64,000 nt of DNA, from contig NZ_CAMHSK010000005.1 in assembly GCF_946187725.1 (NCBI RefSeq), positions 1 through 64,000 on the forward strand. Reading direction: 5' to 3'. Of this stretch, positions 34,717-43,192 are shown in pieces (position 1 is the first letter of the stretch; every line of letters begins with the position of its first letter). The position numbers and the translations under genes were made by a program. Under the pieces are notes generated by a model, which saw only the letters and a program-made list of their open reading frames with translations, was not told the origin of the DNA and made no database searches. This DNA comes from an uncultured Treponema sp. (lineage in GTDB: Bacteria; Spirochaetota; Spirochaetia; Treponematales; Treponemataceae).

Positions 34717-35742
34717 ATGAAAAAAGTTTCTTCCATTCTAAAAGCATTTTCTTACATCTCTTTGGCAGGTGTTCTTGCACTTTCGCTTTCTGCCTGCACA
34801 AAGTCTAAGTCTCAACCCCTGGAACTTCGTGTTTACTCAATCATTCACGATGAAGAAACCGAAGCGCTCACAAAACTTTTTACCGAAAAAACAGGAATCC
34901 CTGTCAGTTATCTTAGGGCCACAACAGGTGAACTTGTAAACCGTGTTATCACCGAAAAAAACGATCCGCTCGCAGACATTTTGCTTGGCGGTGCATCAAG
35001 CTATCACATTCAGGCAGACAATGAAGGCGCATTGGAAAGCTATGCTTCTCCACTCGCAAAAAATCTTCCGTCCTATGCCGTCGCTCCAGACAACACATGG
35101 ACAGGATTCTGCGTCCTCACGCTTGGAATCGGCGTGAATGAAAAACGCTTTGCCGAAAAATTCCCAGGCAAGGCTCTTCCAAAAACATGGGAAGATTTGC
35201 TCGATCCTGCATTCAAAGGCGAAATCGTCATGACAAATCCAGCAGCTTCAAGTACGGGCTATCTTTTTGTTCAGAATCAACTTCAGCGACTTGGAAGTGA
35301 AAAGGGCTGGGATTACCTCGTCTCGCTCACAAAAAATGTCGGTCAGTTCCCGGACTCAGGAAGCGCACCAGCAAAATTGCTCGGCACAGGAGAATATGCC
35401 CTCGGAGTTTCATATCTTCATGCACTCGCAAAATACAATGCACAGGGCTTCAATGTAAAACCAATCGCACCTCCTCAGTCAGTTGGTGATGTCGATTGCG
35501 TCTCAATCCTTAAAAACACAAAAAATCTCTCGGCTGCCAAAAAATTCATCGATTTTATGCTTTCAGTTGAAGCACAGGAACTTATGAGCCAGTATACTTT
35601 CACAACTCCTGTAAATCCCGAAGCAAAGGCTGTCAAAGGCAGCATTCCGATTGCGGACATTGACTTAATCGACTATGATGTACAGAAAGCTTCCGCAGAA
35701 AAAAACGATGTTCTTGATAAATGGGTAAAAACTGTTAAATAG
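34717..35742 (+). CDS. ABC transporter substrate-binding lipoprotein (iron/AfuA-like family)
   Basis: This 341-residue protein has a lipoprotein signal (ISLAGVLALSLSAC) and a type II periplasmic binding fold of the ferric-iron/AfuA/PotD-like group: LRVYSIIHDEETEALTKLF, PLADILLGGASSYHIQADNE, PKTWEDLLDPAFKGEIVMTNP and FPDSGSAPAKLLGTGEYALG. Relatives bind Fe3+, sugar phosphates or phosphonates; the FbpA tyrosine ligands are not evident, so iron is not certain. The permease gene follows 13 bases later and the ATPase gene about 3.2 kb later. Confidence 0.83.
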   Translation: MKKVSSILKAFSYISLAGVLALSLSACTKSKSQPLELRVYSIIHDEETEALTKLFTEKTGIPVSYLRATTGELVNRVITEKNDPLADILLGGASSYHIQADNEGALESYASPLAKNLPSYAVAPDNTWTGFCVLTLGIGVNEKRFAEKFPGKALPKTWEDLLDPAFKGEIVMTNPAASSTGYLFVQNQLQRLGSEKGWDYLVSLTKNVGQFPDSGSAPAKLLGTGEYALGVSYLHALAKYNAQGFNVKPIAPPQSVGDVDCVSILKNTKNLSAAKKFIDFMLSVEAQELMSQYTFTTPVNPEAKAVKGSIPIADIDLIDYDVQKASAEKNDVLDKWVKTVK

Positions 35743-35755
35743 TAAGGAGTTCGAA

Positions 35756-37474
35756 GTGAGGAGTGAGGAGTTAGAACCTGGGCGTTCCCAGCCTTGCGGC
35801 AGGTCGGGTGTTTCGCCGTTCCGTGCTAACCGCACTCCATTCGCTTCGCGAACGGCTAACGCCGCGGCTACACCCCCTAACGCGTGGTTTTCCAAAACAA
35901 ATTTGCTCTATCTTGCCGTAAATTTACTGCTCACGGCATTTGTTGTTTTTCCGCTGGCATGCGTTCTGCTCACACCAAAAGCAAAAGACATTGCCGAAGT
36001 CTTTACTTCTTCCGTGTGGCGTGATGCAATGCTCAATACGCTGCTTGAATGTGTCTGTTCAACAACGCTTTCCGTTATTGTCGGCTATCTTTTTGCCTAT
36101 GCTGTCGTAAAGGCAGACATTCCTTTTAAAAAAATCTTTTCTTTTGTTCCAATTCTTCATTTGATGACACCGCCGTTTGTTGGCGGCCTTTCGTTCATTC
36201 TGCTCTTCGGCCGGCAGGGATTTTTTACACACACAGTTTTGGGTCTCGATGTAAGCCTTTATGGATTCTGGGGGCTTTTAATTGCACAGGTTCTTTGCTT
36301 CTTTCCGATTGCCTATCTCATGTGCGCACAGGTTTTACAGAGAATCAATCCTTCGCTGGAGCAAGCCGCCCGTGCGATGGGTGCTTCAAAAGCCAGAATT
36401 GCACTCACAATAACGCTTCCGCTTTCCCTCAACGGAATTATTTCGGCGGCACTCTTTATCGCGGTATCCGTTCTCAGTGATTTCGGCAATCCGATGATTG
36501 TCGCGGGCAGATTCCGCGTTCTGGCAGTCGAAGTATACACGCAGCTGACAGGCTGGGTCAGTGCCGGAAAAAGTGCCGTCCTCGGCTTGATTCTGCTTTT
36601 GCCTTCAGTTGTGCTTTTTCTTCTTCAAAACCGCATGATGAAAAAGGAAGGAGCAAAACTTGCAACAGTCGGTTCAAAAGGCGCTCCTCTTCCCGAAAAA
36701 AAGTCTTCACCCATCACACGAATTTTGCTCTTCATTTTCTGTGCCGTAATCTCGCTTTTAATTTTATCGCAGTTCGCTTCGATTGTCGCAGGTGCATTTC
36801 AAAAAATCTGGGGAATCAACACAGCCTTCACAACATTGCACTTCAAATCAATCAGCCGATTCGCAAATGAGTTGCGAAATTCAATTTTCTTCGCCTTTAT
36901 TGCCGCAATTTTCAGCACAATTATTGCGCTTCTCTCAACATTCTTCGTCACAAGAACAAGTCTGCCAGCTAAAAAATATCTTGATGTAGTTTGCCAGCTC
37001 CCAGCAGCCATTCCCGGCTCACTTTTTGGTCTCGCGCTCTCACTTTCAGCAAACAAGCTTCACATTCACGCCTCTGCAGCTTTGATTATCATCGCAATGA
37101 CCATCGCTTTCATGCCGTTCTCATACAGAATCATCTCAACAGTCTTTTCTCAGCTCAAAACCTCACTCGATGACGGTTCTCGTTCGCTCGGCGCCACAAA
37201 AATGCAGGTACTTACAACCGTGCTGGCCCCATTGAGCACAGGCGGAATTTTTTCTTCTTTTATATATGATTTTGTCCGTGGAGTAGGAACAATCAGCTCA
37301 GTAATTTTCCTTGTTTCATTCAAAACACCGCTCGCATCAATCAGAATCTTAAACCTCGCCGAGCAGGGAGAATGGGGAAAAGCCGCAGCCCTTGCAACAA
37401 TCCTCACAGCACTCACATTCGGCGTGCTCGCATTCGGGAAGGGCGTGTTGAAGTTGAAGGATAGAAAAGGGTAA
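35756..37474 (+). CDS. ABC transporter permease (FbpB-like, two fused permease domains)
   Basis: The 572-residue protein has about 12 helices in two homologous BPD_transp_1 halves, each with the EAA loop (EQAARAMGASKARIALTITL and DDGSRSLGATKMQVLTTVLA). The GTG start at 35756 follows AAGGAG at six bases. Codons 5-42 then run through GC-rich repeat copy D, giving an odd, basic, Arg/Pro/Ala-rich leader before FSKTNLLYLAVNLLL. So the mature N-terminus is partly repeat-derived, or a later start is used. It forms the channel for the neighbouring binding protein. Confidence 0.85.
   Translation: MRSEELEPGRSQPCGRSGVSPFRANRTPFASRTANAAATPPNAWFSKTNLLYLAVNLLLTAFVVFPLACVLLTPKAKDIAEVFTSSVWRDAMLNTLLECVCSTTLSVIVGYLFAYAVVKADIPFKKIFSFVPILHLMTPPFVGGLSFILLFGRQGFFTHTVLGLDVSLYGFWGLLIAQVLCFFPIAYLMCAQVLQRINPSLEQAARAMGASKARIALTITLPLSLNGIISAALFIAVSVLSDFGNPMIVAGRFRVLAVEVYTQLTGWVSAGKSAVLGLILLLPSVVLFLLQNRMMKKEGAKLATVGSKGAPLPEKKSSPITRILLFIFCAVISLLILSQFASIVAGAFQKIWGINTAFTTLHFKSISRFANELRNSIFFAFIAAIFSTIIALLSTFFVTRTSLPAKKYLDVVCQLPAAIPGSLFGLALSLSANKLHIHASAALIIIAMTIAFMPFSYRIISTVFSQLKTSLDDGSRSLGATKMQVLTTVLAPLSTGGIFSSFIYDFVRGVGTISSVIFLVSFKTPLASIRILNLAEQGEWGKAAALATILTALTFGVLAFGKGVLKLKDRKG
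35767..35882. repeat. GC-rich dispersed repeat, copy D, inside the permease 5' end
   Basis: Contains TGGGCGTTCCC (35779-35789, inverted copy of the module in copy A), TTCGCTTCGCGAACGG and GCCGCGGCTACACCCC. It is read through in frame by the permease gene. Confidence 0.6.
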
Positions 37475-37511
37475 TAAGATAGGAATCTCGAAAGGTTAAA
37501 TATAGGTCTTG

Positions 37512-37775
37512 TTATTTATCACTATAATGGTTTTTGCACTGATAAATCCGCACGCAATCACCGTCAATTTTATAAATCAGTCGATTTTTTTCATCAATTT
37601 CACGACTCCACAAACCTGAAAGATTGTCTTTAAGCGGTTCAGGATGCCCGATTCCGTTGTTACCATTGCGGTCAATATCTTCAAGAAGTTTATTCAGTTT
37701 CTTTAGAGTTCGCTTGTCTTGAGTCTGCCAATACAAATATTGTTCCCAAGCTTCATCTGTCCAAACTTTATTCAT
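37512..37775 (-). CDS. yoeB: YoeB/Txe-family toxin (ribosome-dependent mRNA interferase)
   Basis: These 87 residues align along their whole length with YoeB. WEQYLYWQTQDKRTLKKLN opens the fold, GIGHPEPLKDNLSGLWSREI is the core, and the catalytic residues Glu46, Arg65 and His83-Tyr84 fall at the classical positions. It cleaves mRNA at the ribosome when not bound by its antitoxin. The antitoxin gene is two bases upstream. The pair lies between permease and ATPase genes of one importer, on the opposite strand, which suggests insertion. Confidence 0.93.
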   Translation of the reverse strand: MNKVWTDEAWEQYLYWQTQDKRTLKKLNKLLEDIDRNGNNGIGHPEPLKDNLSGLWSREIDEKNRLIYKIDGDCVRIYQCKNHYSDK

Positions 37776-37777
37776 GC

Positions 37778-37993
37778 TTACACCTCAATCAAGTCATGTT
37801 TTGTGAATTTCAACTTACCTTCATCATCAAGGCGTTTCAATTCTTCGAGGTGGCGAATATTTTCTTCGTTGTAAAAGTCATCTTTCGCCGTTTTTTTGAT
37901 TGAAAGATGAGCAGACGGAGAAAGTTTGACTAAACTTTTGATTGCATCGATGAGAGTTTTGTTTGCATTCTGAATTGTTACTGTCGCTGTCAT
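37778..37993 (-). CDS. Antitoxin partner of YoeB-like toxin
   Basis: The 71 residues look like a RelB/YefM-type antitoxin. The N-terminus (TATVTIQNANKTLIDAIKSL) is a DNA-binding segment, and the C-terminus (EENIRHLEELKRLDDEGKLK) a charged toxin-wrapping tail. AAGGAGAAATT precedes the ATG. It should autoregulate the operon and neutralise the toxin two bases downstream. The exact antitoxin subfamily is uncertain; it is shorter than typical YefM. Confidence 0.85.
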   Translation of the reverse strand: MTATVTIQNANKTLIDAIKSLVKLSPSAHLSIKKTAKDDFYNEENIRHLEELKRLDDEGKLKFTKHDLIEV

Positions 37994-38083
37994 AATTTCT
38001 CCTTGATTCTCAGGAATCTTCCCTCAATATAACACGAATGATTTAATCTGTAAACTTTTCTGCTATAAACAAACCTACTTTTC

Positions 38084-38092
38084 TGATATACT
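38084..38092 (+). promoter_or_regulatory. Extended -10 promoter of the patatin gene, leaderless
   Basis: TGATATACT ends seven bases before the ATG at 38100, leaving no leader. Confidence 0.6.
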
Positions 38093-38099
38093 TTTCCGC

Positions 38100-38942
38100 A
38101 TGAATGGTCTTGTAATGGAAGGCGGCGCAATGCGTGGAATGTTCACGGCGGGCGTTTGCGATGTTTTGTTGGAAAATGGAATCTCTTTTGACGGTGCTAT
38201 CGGTGTTTCAGCAGGGGCTACTTTTGGATGCAACTTCAAGTCAAAGCAGATTGGCCGTGCTATCCGATACAACAAAAAATTCTCGCACAACTGGCGTTAC
38301 TGCTCTTTCCGCTCTCTTATCCTGACTGGTGATTTGTATGGGGCCGAATTTTGTTACGATATTCTTCCAAACCGGCTCGACCTTTTTGACTACGAAACTT
38401 ACCGTTCAAATCCTCTCAAATTTTATGCTGTTGCCTCGGATTGCAAGACAGGCAAACCTGTTTATAAAGAACTTCCAACCTGTGATAAAACTGATTTGAC
38501 CTGGATGCGCGCCAGTGCAAGCATGCCTCTTGTGTCTCGTGTTGTCAAAGTTGACGGCTATGAACTTTTAGACGGCGGCATGACTGATTCAATTCCTCTC
38601 AAGGCTTTTGAAGACATGGGCTACGAAAAGAATCTTGTCATTCTCACCCAGCCGCGTGAATTCGTAAAAGAGGCAAGTCCTTCCTTAAAATACATGAAAT
38701 TCTCGCTCCGAAAGTATCCTAAGCTCTATGAAGCAATGCTTCACCGTCACGAAGTTTACAATCAGGAAAAAGCCTATGTTTTCGAGCAGGAGCGGAATGC
38801 AAAATGCTTTGTCTTATGCCCGCCAGAACCGCTCGGAATCAGTCGCACTGAAAAGAATCCAAATGAACTTCAACGGGTTTATGATTTGGGTCGGCTTGCT
38901 GCACAGGAAAATCTTACAAAGCTCATGGAGTTTTTCAAATGA
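38100..38942 (+). CDS. Patatin-like phospholipase
   Basis: The 280 residues start at once with the patatin oxyanion motif (MEGGAMRGMF). Ser37 in GVSAG is the nucleophile, and Asp about 159 in the DGG motif completes the catalytic dyad. The N-terminal position of these motifs supports the ATG at 38100. The family (RssA/YjjU-like) hydrolyses acyl lipids. No signal peptide is seen, so it acts in the cytoplasm or on the inner membrane. Its TGA overlaps the ATG of the ABC ATPase (ATGA), tying the two in one operon. Confidence 0.9.
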   Translation: MNGLVMEGGAMRGMFTAGVCDVLLENGISFDGAIGVSAGATFGCNFKSKQIGRAIRYNKKFSHNWRYCSFRSLILTGDLYGAEFCYDILPNRLDLFDYETYRSNPLKFYAVASDCKTGKPVYKELPTCDKTDLTWMRASASMPLVSRVVKVDGYELLDGGMTDSIPLKAFEDMGYEKNLVILTQPREFVKEASPSLKYMKFSLRKYPKLYEAMLHRHEVYNQEKAYVFEQERNAKCFVLCPPEPLGISRTEKNPNELQRVYDLGRLAAQENLTKLMEFFK

Positions 38943-39943
38943 ACGCAAAACTTGAACTAAAAGACCTTTCTTTCTCATTTGGAAACACTGTCGCAGTAGA
39001 TAAAATCTCTCTTAAAGTTGAAGAAGGCAGTTTCACCACGCTTTTAGGGCCTAGTGGCTGCGGAAAAACCACGCTTCTTCGCTTGATTTCGGGATTTTTG
39101 CAGCCGCAGTCCGGCGAAATCCTCATTGACGGCATCAATCAGGCAGGAATCGAAGTAAACGAGCGAAAAGTCGGAATGGTCTTTCAGGATTATGCCCTTT
39201 TTCCACACCTTTCGGTCGAACAGAACATCGCTTACGGCCTAAAAATTCAAAAATCGTATTCAAAGAGCGAGATTCAGGATTTCGTTTCAGAGACCGCATA
39301 TTCACTGGGAATAGAATCCCTGCTTGAACGCTTTCCAAACGAACTTTCCGGCGGACAGCAGCAGCGGGTTGCTCTTGCACGCGCCCTTGTCTTGAAGCCA
39401 AAACTCCTTCTGATGGATGAGCCGCTTTCTTCACTAGACACAAAGCTCCGCACAAAAGTCCGTGAAGAGCTTAAAGAAATCCAGCAAAAGCTTAAAATCA
39501 CCACGATTTATGTCACGCACGATCAAGAAGAAGCCCTCTCTCTTTCAACAAAAATTGCAGTCCTAAACGAAGGAAAACTTCTTCAGGAAGGCAGTCCGCG
39601 AGAAATCTACTTTGAGCCTAAAAATCAATTTGTCGCAGATTTTGTCGGCAAGGCAAATTTCATAACTAAAGGCGAACAAAAACTGATGATTCGACCTGAA
39701 TGGTTTAAAATTGCCCAGGATGCAGTAAAATCAGATCAAAGCCTGATTCCTGCCGATAAAATCTTCATAAACGGCACAATTCTTTCTGAACAGTTTTTGG
39801 GCAGCAAAACACGATTCATAATTCAAACGAATTCGACTGAAAGCAAGGAAATCGTCACCGCTGATTTCGACACAATCAGTTCTGAAAACCTGCGTGTCGG
39901 AAGCCGAATTTCACTCGAAGTAAACAGATTCTGGGAGTTTTAA
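38939..39943 (+). CDS. ABC transporter ATP-binding protein (FbpC/PotA-like)
   Basis: The 334 residues hold an ABC ATPase (Walker A GPSGCGKTT at 37-45, Q-loop VFQDYALFPH, signature LSGGQQQR about 135, DEPLSSLD about 160) and a C-terminal TOBE-like domain typical of the FbpC/PotA/MalK group. It energises import, presumably with the permease and binding protein at 34.7-37.5 kb. That set is interrupted by a toxin-antitoxin pair and the patatin gene. No other permease lies nearby, so pairing is by proximity and family match. Confidence 0.88.
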   Translation: MNAKLELKDLSFSFGNTVAVDKISLKVEEGSFTTLLGPSGCGKTTLLRLISGFLQPQSGEILIDGINQAGIEVNERKVGMVFQDYALFPHLSVEQNIAYGLKIQKSYSKSEIQDFVSETAYSLGIESLLERFPNELSGGQQQRVALARALVLKPKLLLMDEPLSSLDTKLRTKVREELKEIQQKLKITTIYVTHDQEEALSLSTKIAVLNEGKLLQEGSPREIYFEPKNQFVADFVGKANFITKGEQKLMIRPEWFKIAQDAVKSDQSLIPADKIFINGTILSEQFLGSKTRFIIQTNSTESKEIVTADFDTISSENLRVGSRISLEVNRFWEF

Positions 39944-39957
39944 GGGAGGCAATAAGA

Positions 39958-42168
39958 ATGAATGTTCTGATTCTGCAACCGCCAATCGCCCAGCTCAACA
40001 CGGCTTACCCAAGCGGCGCATATCTCTCTGCATTTTTCAAATCTCTTGGCCATAAAACGACATGGCTCGATTTAAACATTTCCCTTTTCTATAAAATTTT
40101 TTCACGGCAAGGACTGACCAAGCTTTTTTCACTTTGCTCAGAAAATGCCCTAAATCTTGCTGATAAAGCTGAAAAAACCGGAGACACTGCGACTGCCTTC
40201 AATTTGCGGCGTTATATCAGTCAAAAAGATTTGTGGATTCAATGGATAGATTTCATTACCGCGATTTTGCGCCCCGGAAAAAATCACGACCTTTCTTCTG
40301 GTTACGAAAATGCACACAGATTCGTTTTCGGTGCCCATGTTCCGCGTGGCTCACGAATGGAATCTTACCTTGAGAATTTAAATCACGATTTGACGACAGA
40401 TGATGCCCGTTCGCTTGCAAGTTATGCCCTCGCAGATTTGGCAGATTTTATTTCAATCGCCTTCGACAAGAATTTTTCGCTCGTCCGCTATGCCGAAAGC
40501 CTTACTGTGAGTGAATCAAGTTTTGCCGAAGTTGCAAAGGGTGCGGATTCCCCGATTATAAAAGAATTTTACGAACCACTGCTACAACAATTAACAATCA
40601 GGAATGAGAAATTAGAAATTATTAGTGAGCAAGTAGCAGTAAGCAGTGAGCAGTTAAAATCCCCAGCAAAAACTCTCGTACTTATTTCAATTCCTTTTGC
40701 GGGAACTTTTGCGGCGGCTCTTGCAACAGGGCGATTTTTCAAGAAACACTTCGGCGATTCGGTTTATGTCTGTTTTGGCGGCGGATTCGTGAACACGGAA
40801 CTACGCGACACACAAGAACTCTTGCTGGCCAATTACTGCGATGCAATCAGCTACGACAGGGGATATGCAAGCTATAATAAACTATTGAGTCTGCAAGATG
40901 CGGAGCACAAGCACGCACTTCCTATTTTCAAGTTGCGGCAATTCACTCGAAATGAGGTTATTCCGCCGCTTTCTGACGAAAACTCTCCTGAATACCAGGA
41001 AGCTCTTCTTGATGAAAAAGATGTTACTTCCTCTTTAATCCCTGATTTTTCAGACATTGATTTTTCGCTTTATCCGCGTCTTATTGATGACACGAACCCG
41101 ATGCACAGGCTCTGGTCTGACGGTGCATGGATAAAGGCTTACATGGCACACGGATGTTACTGGCACAAATGCGCTTTCTGCGATGTTACGCTGGATTATG
41201 TTAAAGGCTACTGTCCGACTAACATCCACGCTCTATATGAAGGCCTGCTTTCTCAGTGCAAGGCAAAAGGCATCTACGGAATCCACTTTGTAGACGAAGC
41301 AATGCCGCCCGCCATGATGATTCAGTTTGCCCGCGAGAATATTGCTCACGGCTCGCCGATTACCTGGTGGGGAAATGTACGCTTTGAAAAATCATTTACC
41401 CGCGATGTTGCAGATTTTTTGGCTTACGGCGGTTTAATAGGTGTTTCTGCGGGTCTTGAATCAGCAACGGGGAACGGCCTTTCTGCAATCCACAAGGGCA
41501 CGGACTTGGAATCAATTGTGGCCGCATGCTGTGCTTTCAAGGAAGCCGGTATTCTCGTTCATGCCTACATGATTTACGGCTATTGGTGGGAAAAAGAACA
41601 GGATTTAATCAATTCAATGGAAACCCTGCGTCAGTTTTACGCCAACGGACTCTTGGATTCCTGCTTCTGGCACAAATTCGTGCTCACACGACATTCAAGG
41701 GTTTACAAGGAATGGAAAGAAGGCAAAATAACTGACCTTAAACCAATTGATCCGCAGGAAAAACAGAACGCACCTCTTTTTGCCAAAAACGGACTTCACT
41801 TTGAAGGTGAAAAAAAATCCGAAAAATACGGTAATGCCCTGGACTTCTCTTTGAATCAATGGATGCACGGATGTGACCTGGAAAAGAATGTTCAGAAATG
41901 GTTCGATTTTCCTGTTGCAAAACCAAGCGTCAGCAGAGATTTTATCGCCAAACAGATTGAAAAATACGAAGCAAAACGAGACGAAGAATTTAAAAAACCA
42001 GTGGTTTCGACAAGCTCAAACAACTCAAAAATTTTCTGGCTCGGCGGAGAAAAAATCCCGCTCGCAAACGGCAAAATCGGCTGGTTTTATATGGGCGAAT
42101 TTTACACGGCGAAAAAAAATGCCCCGGAATCTGTGTTCCGAGGCAAAGGATTGTGTATTTTACCGTAA
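39958..42168 (+). CDS. B12-binding-type radical SAM protein with repeat inserts
   Basis: The 736-residue protein starts with a cobalamin-binding-like fold (VLILQPPIAQLNTAYPSGAY), then has a radical SAM core with GCYWHKCAFC (Cys about 399, 404, 407; spacing x4-x2) as Fe-S ligands, HFVDEAMPP and WWGNVRFEKSFT. Such proteins modify unknown substrates. Two stretches look inserted: QLTIRNEKLEIISEQVAVSS (near codons 210-235) and PVVSTSSNNSK (near 680-695), both encoded by repeat-like DNA. GGGAGG precedes the ATG, 14 bases after the ATPase gene. The function is open. Confidence 0.8.
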   Translation: MNVLILQPPIAQLNTAYPSGAYLSAFFKSLGHKTTWLDLNISLFYKIFSRQGLTKLFSLCSENALNLADKAEKTGDTATAFNLRRYISQKDLWIQWIDFITAILRPGKNHDLSSGYENAHRFVFGAHVPRGSRMESYLENLNHDLTTDDARSLASYALADLADFISIAFDKNFSLVRYAESLTVSESSFAEVAKGADSPIIKEFYEPLLQQLTIRNEKLEIISEQVAVSSEQLKSPAKTLVLISIPFAGTFAAALATGRFFKKHFGDSVYVCFGGGFVNTELRDTQELLLANYCDAISYDRGYASYNKLLSLQDAEHKHALPIFKLRQFTRNEVIPPLSDENSPEYQEALLDEKDVTSSLIPDFSDIDFSLYPRLIDDTNPMHRLWSDGAWIKAYMAHGCYWHKCAFCDVTLDYVKGYCPTNIHALYEGLLSQCKAKGIYGIHFVDEAMPPAMMIQFARENIAHGSPITWWGNVRFEKSFTRDVADFLAYGGLIGVSAGLESATGNGLSAIHKGTDLESIVAACCAFKEAGILVHAYMIYGYWWEKEQDLINSMETLRQFYANGLLDSCFWHKFVLTRHSRVYKEWKEGKITDLKPIDPQEKQNAPLFAKNGLHFEGEKKSEKYGNALDFSLNQWMHGCDLEKNVQKWFDFPVAKPSVSRDFIAKQIEKYEAKRDEEFKKPVVSTSSNNSKIFWLGGEKIPLANGKIGWFYMGEFYTAKKNAPESVFRGKGLCILP
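40585..40658. repeat. Simple-sequence repeat inserted in radical SAM gene
   Basis: Short near-repeats of the AGTGAGCAAGTAGCAGTAAGCAG kind (AAATTAGAAATT, AGCAGTGAGCAG) interrupt the gene in frame, adding about 25 residues between the two domains. Similar decayed words lie at 35752-35775. Confidence 0.55.
42001..42026. repeat. GTGGTTTCGACAAGCTCAA repeat in radical SAM gene
   Basis: A word of the 'GGTTTCGACAAGCTCAAC' kind, widespread as a short genomic repeat in several bacteria, lies in frame in the C-terminal coding part. Confidence 0.55.
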
Positions 42169-42169
42169 A

Positions 42170-42262
42170 AGTGGCGCCAGCCGTGTAGCCCCGAAGTTGC
42201 TTAGTGAGCAAAGCGAACGGTGCAATGAGCGCTAGCGAAGGGCGAAAGGGCGCCAGACAGTT
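42170..42262. repeat. GC-rich dispersed repeat, copy E
   Basis: Bounded by GGCGCCA words (GTGGCGCCAG ... GGGCGCCAG) with CCGTGTAGC, AAAGCGAACGG and GCGCTAGCGAAGGGCG inside. It fills the gap between two convergent genes. It shares the CCGTGTAGC word with copy B. Confidence 0.6.
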
Positions 42263-42271
42263 GATTACGCC

Positions 42272-43180
42272 CTAAAAAATCTTCTCGCCAAGAAGCCTTG
42301 CTACAAGTTCAACCGCGAATGCTGCCGTCTGATTCCGTACATCAAGGACAGGATTGACTTCAACAATTTCAGCAGAACGAACCAAGCCTAAATCATACAT
42401 TTCTTCCATTAAAAGGAGTGCTTCTCGGTTCGACATGCCCGCAGGAAGATGATAGCCTGTTCCAGGTGCATACATCGGATCAAGACAGTCCATATCAAAG
42501 CTGACATGAACCGCATCAACTTTTCGCTTGAAGAAACGAAGCACATGACGGACAACCTCGTTGAATCCATGGCGGTCGATATCAGTCATTGTGTAAACCG
42601 TAACACCAGCCTCTTTCATCAACTTCCGCTCGCCTTCATCAATGCTTCTAAGACCAACATAGCAGACATTGCGCGGGTCAACTTTTCGTCCTTCAAAGTA
42701 CAAATTCGTCAAATCAGGAAGACCATAGCCGCAGTTTGCCGACATACATTCACCGTGAATGTTTCCGCTTGGAGAAGTTTCATCGGTATTAAAATCGCCG
42801 TGAGCATCAACATAAAGAACACCAAAACGAAGTCCTTTTTTTTGATATGCGGCAGAGAGGCCCGCAACCGAACCTAAAGCAATCGAGTGGTCACCTCCCA
42901 AAATAAGCGGGAAATCACCTTCCAGCGCAGCCTTTTCTACTTCTTCAGCAAGCTGAGTGTTTGCCCGTACAATTGGCCCAAGGTACTTTGCCTTTGGATT
43001 GCCGACAGACTCGTACTCCTGAGGATTAATTTGCATTGGCGAAAAATAACGCACGGTCTTATGACCAAGACTTTCAAGCCGCTCTTTGATTCCTGCAAGA
43101 CGAATTGCCGACGGGCCCATATCTGAACCGTGACGGCTTGCACCAAAATCAAGAGGCATTTCAAGAATCCGGATATTCAT
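42272..43180 (-). CDS. rocF: Arginase
   Basis: The 302 residues carry all arginase manganese motifs: GGDHSIALGS (His98), VDAHGDFNTDETSPSGNIHG (Asp125, His127, Asp129) and SFDMDCLDPMYAPGTG. The SPSGNIHG loop is typical of true arginase rather than agmatinase. It converts L-arginine to ornithine and urea in the cytoplasm. The gene lies 12 bases after malic enzyme in one operon; the weak ribosome binding site overlaps the preceding stop. A urea-type binding protein sits at 61 kb, but no urease is seen. Confidence 0.92.
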   Translation of the reverse strand: MNIRILEMPLDFGASRHGSDMGPSAIRLAGIKERLESLGHKTVRYFSPMQINPQEYESVGNPKAKYLGPIVRANTQLAEEVEKAALEGDFPLILGGDHSIALGSVAGLSAAYQKKGLRFGVLYVDAHGDFNTDETSPSGNIHGECMSANCGYGLPDLTNLYFEGRKVDPRNVCYVGLRSIDEGERKLMKEAGVTVYTMTDIDRHGFNEVVRHVLRFFKRKVDAVHVSFDMDCLDPMYAPGTGYHLPAGMSNREALLLMEEMYDLGLVRSAEIVEVNPVLDVRNQTAAFAVELVARLLGEKIF

Positions 43181-43192
43181 TTTCTAAAAATC

